A stretch of 64,000 nucleotides of DNA, taken from the NCBI GenBank assembly GCA_036583965.1, contig JAZBQD010000018.1, forward strand, positions 15,912,867 through 15,976,866, written 5' to 3'. Of this stretch, positions 50,179 through 64,000 are shown in pieces. A program made the position numbers and the translations under genes. Each line of letters opens with the position of its first letter. Position 1 is the first letter of the stretch. The notes below the pieces were generated by a model. That model had not been told where the DNA came from. It ran no database searches and saw nothing but the letters and a program-made list of their open reading frames with translations. The DNA is from Prunella strophiata. Lineage: Eukaryota > Chordata > Aves > Passeriformes > Prunellidae.

Positions 50179-50646
50179 CTCTAGGTGTGGCCAGACACTA
50201 TTTTTAGCTGCTTGCTGTGGCCAGCATGGGAGCTGGTACCATTTGTGCCCTTTGTGGAGATGATGCCAGCACGGGCATCCCTCTGTCTCCATGCTGCAGG
50301 CTTTGCTGAGGCAGCGTGTGTGGAATTGGAAATGATCCTGGGTAGGAGGCTGCCTTGCCTTGTGTGTGTGGGAAGGAGCAGGGAATCAGAGCTGCAGGTC
50401 TTGTGGTCACCTTGCACAAAATCCTTGAGAGAAGTGCTTTGAAAACCACTCAGATTCTGTAGGTGTGGTTACAGACCTTGTGGAGAATGCTGCCTGCGGG
50501 CAGCAGCTTAACCCCTTGTGGCCATGAGGAGCTGGCTACCTCAGTACCTGCTGTGGGGATGCCCTTCTTGCTCTCAGAAGAGGGGGGATAAGGAGGGTGG
50601 GTGCCTCAGCCCTCTGTTTTCACTTTGTTCTTTGTTTCTAGCAGGC

Positions 50647-58984
<8,338 letters not shown>

Positions 58985-61110
58985 CCTGTCCTCTGGCGGG
59001 GGGGAGGGGGGCAGGTGTGGTCTCATGGGTGAAACATGACCTCATTTACACTTTTTTTATGAGTTTCTTTTCATGTGCAATCATGATGGTATTGCCAAAG
59101 GGCTCTGAGGGTGGCTGTCTCACTAAGAGCCAAACAAACAGAGGTGTCTGCTGGAAGAGGAGTGGATCCATCTCAGCAGCAGCGTGAGAGAGCACAAGCT
59201 GCTTAGTTTGTGCCACCAGTGACTCTTCTGAGTGGCTCTGTCACACTCCTGTTGCTCAAAACATTCAGCAGCCTGTCCTTGTGGTGTCCCTCTGAGGCTG
59301 GTCCTGCTCAGCCCACCCTGCAGAGGAGGAGGTGAAGGAAGCAGACTGCTCCTAACAGCAAGAGTCTTCAGGAGTCACCAGACTGCATCTCCCGTGTGTT
59401 TCCCGGGTTGTTTTCTTTGCTGCCAACCAGGGGAACTTGGTAGGGGGAGCAAGAGCAGCTGTTCCTTCAGAACCTGGAAGCAGACACAGAAGACCCCAGT
59501 GGACTGGCTTTTATGGCAAGCAGGCAGGCATTTCTTCCAGCCTGGAAAGCGGCCGATGGTAAATGTGGGTTTGGAAGGAACTGTGCTGTGATCAGGAAGT
59601 GAGACTTGGCTGATGCTGCCTTGTAGCCAGGCAGATCATCCCCAGGCCAGAGGGGGGACACAGTGGGATGCTGTGCTTGGCTTCCTGGTGGGCAATGGTA
59701 GGAGTGAGGTGCTGAATTAGGATGAGAACATGTGTGCCCTGAAGCCAACCCAGAAAAGGCTGCTTTTTCCATGTGTAGTGCTTCCACCACACATTGTGTA
59801 TAGTATTTCAAAAGCTTTTTAAATTTTTTTTTTTTTATGTTCACTGAGGGGGAAAACATTGTGTTAGAGACACCAGGCTCATCTGCCATGAGAACAGTGC
59901 CAGTGCTTCTGGGCACAGGGTTTGGTTTTGCTCCTTGTGCAAGCCAAACTTCAGACATGCTGGTTTGGGCTCTGGGCCCCTCAGTGTGGCCAGTTGTCCT
60001 GAGTGGAGCCTGCCACAGGTTTAAATGGGCTTCCAAGGTGCCAGGAGGGAGTTCTGGCATGGAGGCTGGCTGATCTGCTTGAGAGTAGGAGGTGCAAGAA
60101 GGGAACAGCAAAACCAGAAGGGCTTCTCCCTCCCTCAAGGGAGGTTTTCAAACATGAAGGTCTGTTTTCAAAGGAGCTCAAAACCCAATTTTGGGAAGGC
60201 TGCTGTATTGCCTGGGTAGGGGAGTGATGGGAGTTGCTTCCCATGAACATGGCTCCTATTTTCCTCCATAAATCAGGCTCAGCTTAGTTTTACATCCTTT
60301 CTGAGCTGCAGGAAAACGAGCAGAAATTAAAATGATAGGAAAAAGCACTTGAAGGGGAACTTGTACTGCTCTGTGGCATTTCTGACAGAGAGGGAAAAGG
60401 CAAAAGGGCATTCAGTCTTCTGCAAAGGTCACAGGCCTCTCCTGAGAGAGAAACAGTTGAGACAAACTGGATGTTAAGTACAAAGCTTCCAGCCAACCCT
60501 TTATTTCCTGTGCACCAAAACTTGTTCTCAGGCAGCTGTTACAAATCCAGAGCATTTTTGGCCAACAGAGGGTTGTTGTGGATTGCTGAAGGCTTCCTCC
60601 TTGTAGCAGTGTCATGAGTGGAAAGCTTTCCCAGAAGGATGTGCTGAGAGTGACCAAGGACACAGCAGTGTGAGGTGCAGCAGCTCCCCAGAGGCTCATC
60701 CAGGGGATTCCTCCTGGGCAAGGACAGGAGGGGACAGTCTGGAGAACATCCAGGTGGGGATCCTCTTGCACTAGCACACACTCAATCCATATAGAGCACA
60801 AAATAGCAATTTGTTGTAAGGGTGTTTTACTGTAAATAGTCCACTGTGTCTTTTTTTCCCTAATTAATTAATACTTTCAGTTTATTATTTTAGCTTTTGT
60901 AATTTTATCAAAGGAAAAAAAAAAGATGATGTGGTTATTTTTTTTCTTCCTTTTGCTCCTTTTCCTATATGCAATCCAAACTGAACTTCAGGTTTTTAGT
61001 GATAATTCTGTACATTTCTTAGAGTATTTCTAACAGCACATTTCAGTACAACTAAATGACAACTGATGTACACTAAAACATGACCACTAAATAAAGTGCT
61101 TTTATGGAGA
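58985..61110 (+). other. TMEM150C: TMEM150C 3' UTR
   Basis: Non-coding sequence follows the stop codon and becomes AT-rich from about 60800. The best polyadenylation candidate is AATAAA at 61090-61095, with GT-rich sequence soon after, giving a UTR of about 2.1 kb. A 223-codon open frame on the - strand (59467-60138) has no family resemblance and is not considered a gene. Confidence 0.65.
61090..61095 (+). terminator. TMEM150C: Polyadenylation signal, likely of TMEM150C
   Basis: AATAAA in ccactAAATAAAgtgctttt. A mirror-image TTTATT (AATAAA on the - strand) lies 24 bp further on at 61119-61124. The region could therefore serve transcripts from both convergent genes. Confidence 0.55.
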
Positions 61111-61869
61111 AAGTGAGCTTTATTTTTGTCCCTACCCCAAGCATAGCTTTCTGATGGCAAAGGTGAAACAAAAGGTGAGTATTTATTTACAGTGTAATGA
61201 TTAACATTATCACTTAAGGAAGCCAGGGACCATTCAGCCATGCAGATACACTTACTGTAACAGCACTAATTAGCAGGCTCTTTCTAGGAGCAGGATCACA
61301 CCCATTGCACAGCCCAGAAAGGCATCTGGACTAGCTGCCCCACAGCCTGACCTGCTACTATTAAATTTTTAGAAGGGCCATGCTGGCACAATGTGGTTTC
61401 CTCCCCAAGTGCTTGTCTCTTCATTTTTCTTTACCCATCAGCCTCCCTCAAGAGGGACAGCTGTAGGTGTAGATCAGAGCTCAGGCAGGCAGCATGCACA
61501 TTCTATACTCTGGCTGGCCGTGAGGGCAACACACCCGTGCATGAAGTGCCAGCAGCAGGGAATGGGGAAACAGGATTTCAGACAGGAGTTTCAGACTGCC
61601 TCTGACTCCACTACTACCAGGTATAACCTACCTGTGACTCTCACTCTTGCACTGAGCCACAAGTGAAATCCTAAAATGGTCAGGGAGGTAGTACAGCTTC
61701 CTTGGCAGGACAAGGCTGCTGCCTTAAAGAAAGGACTGGGGAAGGTGAAAGCAGGAACACAGTGTTCACAGGTTTAGAAATAAAATAATAAAATTTGCCT
61801 TTTAGGTGCTGGGATCACTGGTGCCAAGACAGGAAGGCTAAATGCTATGATGGAGTGAACACAATGAAA

Positions 61870-62882
61870 GCAAAGTTGTGGTTTTATTTACTACATTAGG
61901 AAAAGCTCCATGACCATCTGATCTACGTTGGCACAATTTAGGTAAGGTGAAAAGGTCAGGGGTTTAATTCTCATCAAATGCAGCAGGATGTCTGCCCTCA
62001 GGAGCAGTTTGTCAAGGTTTGCTCACAGCTGACCAGTGCTATGAACATGTGACTGGGTGATGTTGGCTGGAGGAGGAGCTCCATGGGTCACTGCTGAGAT
62101 ACTTGAGAAATGCTGTCAAGCTGACTTTGGTGTTCAGACAGTTGTATCCCATAGCCCAGCACCATGATGCAGCAGTGAAGTGTGTCCAGAATTTCATTTT
62201 TAAAGCTGTATTTATATATACTCAACTTCATTCTGGGTAGGCCAGCTGTGGAGCTTCTAAGCAGCAAGTTGTACTGTTTTGTACCTAGAGCTGCTGCAGA
62301 CACAGCCAAGATACACATTGTTCCTTGTCTAAAGAGCCTGCCTGCAGCAAGGGCTGGCTTCTTCTGTGGCAGCCCAGTCCTACCATATTATAGCCCACAG
62401 TTGGCATTTTCCTTTGGGAATCCTAACAGTGAATGTTTTCAACTTAGCCAGAAATCCTATCTGCAGGGAGAAGCTCACACATCCCCCCATGGTCCCCAGT
62501 GCTCCCTCTGGGACAAGGGGACATAAAACTTGTTTGCAGACTGCTTCTAAAAATGACAGAGCTCACGGTGGGGCATCTCAGCACCAGATTTCAGTGGATG
62601 AGTCTGGATTAGCATTCCCTTAGCTAACTGCTAGCTGGAAAAGGAGAGGAACAGCAGGGCTCAAGGGTGCTGCTCCCTGCCCTGTTCCCAGCTCCAGCTG
62701 GCAGCAGGCCTCCGTCCTACTGCACAGGGGACCCCACACCATACTCTCCATCCATACCTGCCTGCACGAGGCCCAGGACATAATGTGGATTTGGTTTGAG
62801 ATTCTGATGATGGACAAAACGACCTAACATTTCACAAGGACAATTAGGTGGAGCACAGTCTGTCGTGCGTGCACCGCTCTCC
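61870..62882 (-). other. ENOPH1: ENOPH1 3' UTR
   Basis: This is sequence downstream (on the - strand) of the ENOPH1 stop codon. The first clear - strand AATAAA is the TTTATT at 61883-61888, giving a UTR of about 1.0 kb. Further - strand hexamers lie at about 61182-61190 and 61119-61124 and would extend it to about 1.8 kb, overlapping the end of TMEM150C. The true end is not fixed. Confidence 0.55.

Positions 62883-64000
<1,118 letters not shown>

Larger units (their letters stand above)
40428..50641 (+). other. TMEM150C: Probable 5' intron(s) of TMEM150C
   Basis: This is about 10 kb between the CpG island and the first coding exon. No coding exon is recognised. It holds a T-rich tract at 43994-44086 and a small CpG-rich patch at 49941-50178. 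If transcription starts in the island at 39 kb, all of this is intron. If it starts at the CpG patch, the first part is intergenic. Confidence 0.5.

Noticed and set aside
59467..60138. 223-codon - strand open frame in the TMEM150C 3' UTR
   Set aside because: It contains a lysine-rich stretch from a T run and otherwise random composition, and lies antisense to a 3' UTR.

Overview
The window is vertebrate nuclear DNA, most likely from a bird. It has spliced genes with GT-AG introns, CpG-island promoters, GC-rich third codon positions and CR1 LINE fragments as the only recognisable interspersed repeats. The genes are compact: SCD5 covers about 23 kb here, and I recall it covering well over 100 kb in human. 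Species cannot be fixed from this sequence.

The layout matches the conserved block SEC31A - SCD5 - TMEM150C - ENOPH1 (human 4q21, shown here in the opposite orientation). Bases 1 to about 700 probably hold the end of the SEC31A 3' UTR. SCD5 (stearoyl-CoA desaturase 5, + strand) starts in a CpG island at about 7.4-8.1 kb. Its five coding exons (7779-7947, 23050-23180, 27314-27519, 29826-30058, 30533-30723) join in frame to 309 residues, followed by a 3' UTR to about 31.5 or 32.2 kb. An intergenic stretch leads to a second CpG island at 38.75-39.3 kb, the likely TMEM150C promoter. Its edge carries a perfect 71-copy, 7-bp, G-rich, CpG-containing tandem repeat (39574-40070) between two near-identical ~350-bp segments.

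TMEM150C (tentonin 3, + strand) has seven coding exons between 50647 and 58984. All junctions and the 249-residue length fit the family, except for one missing base in the first coding exon, which causes a frameshift and early stop. A degenerate CR1 element (about 52.46-54.13 kb) lies in one of its introns. ENOPH1 (- strand) is represented by its last coding exon (62883-63022) and 3' UTR, convergent with TMEM150C.

The genes are functionally unrelated neighbours: an ER membrane fatty-acyl desaturase, a mechanosensation-associated membrane protein and a methionine-salvage enzyme. I found no new multi-gene system. The most unusual signals are the heptamer array with its indel-only flanking duplication and the one-base break in TMEM150C. 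Both sets of differences are dominated by homopolymer-length changes, so residual long-read assembly error is the leading explanation to exclude.
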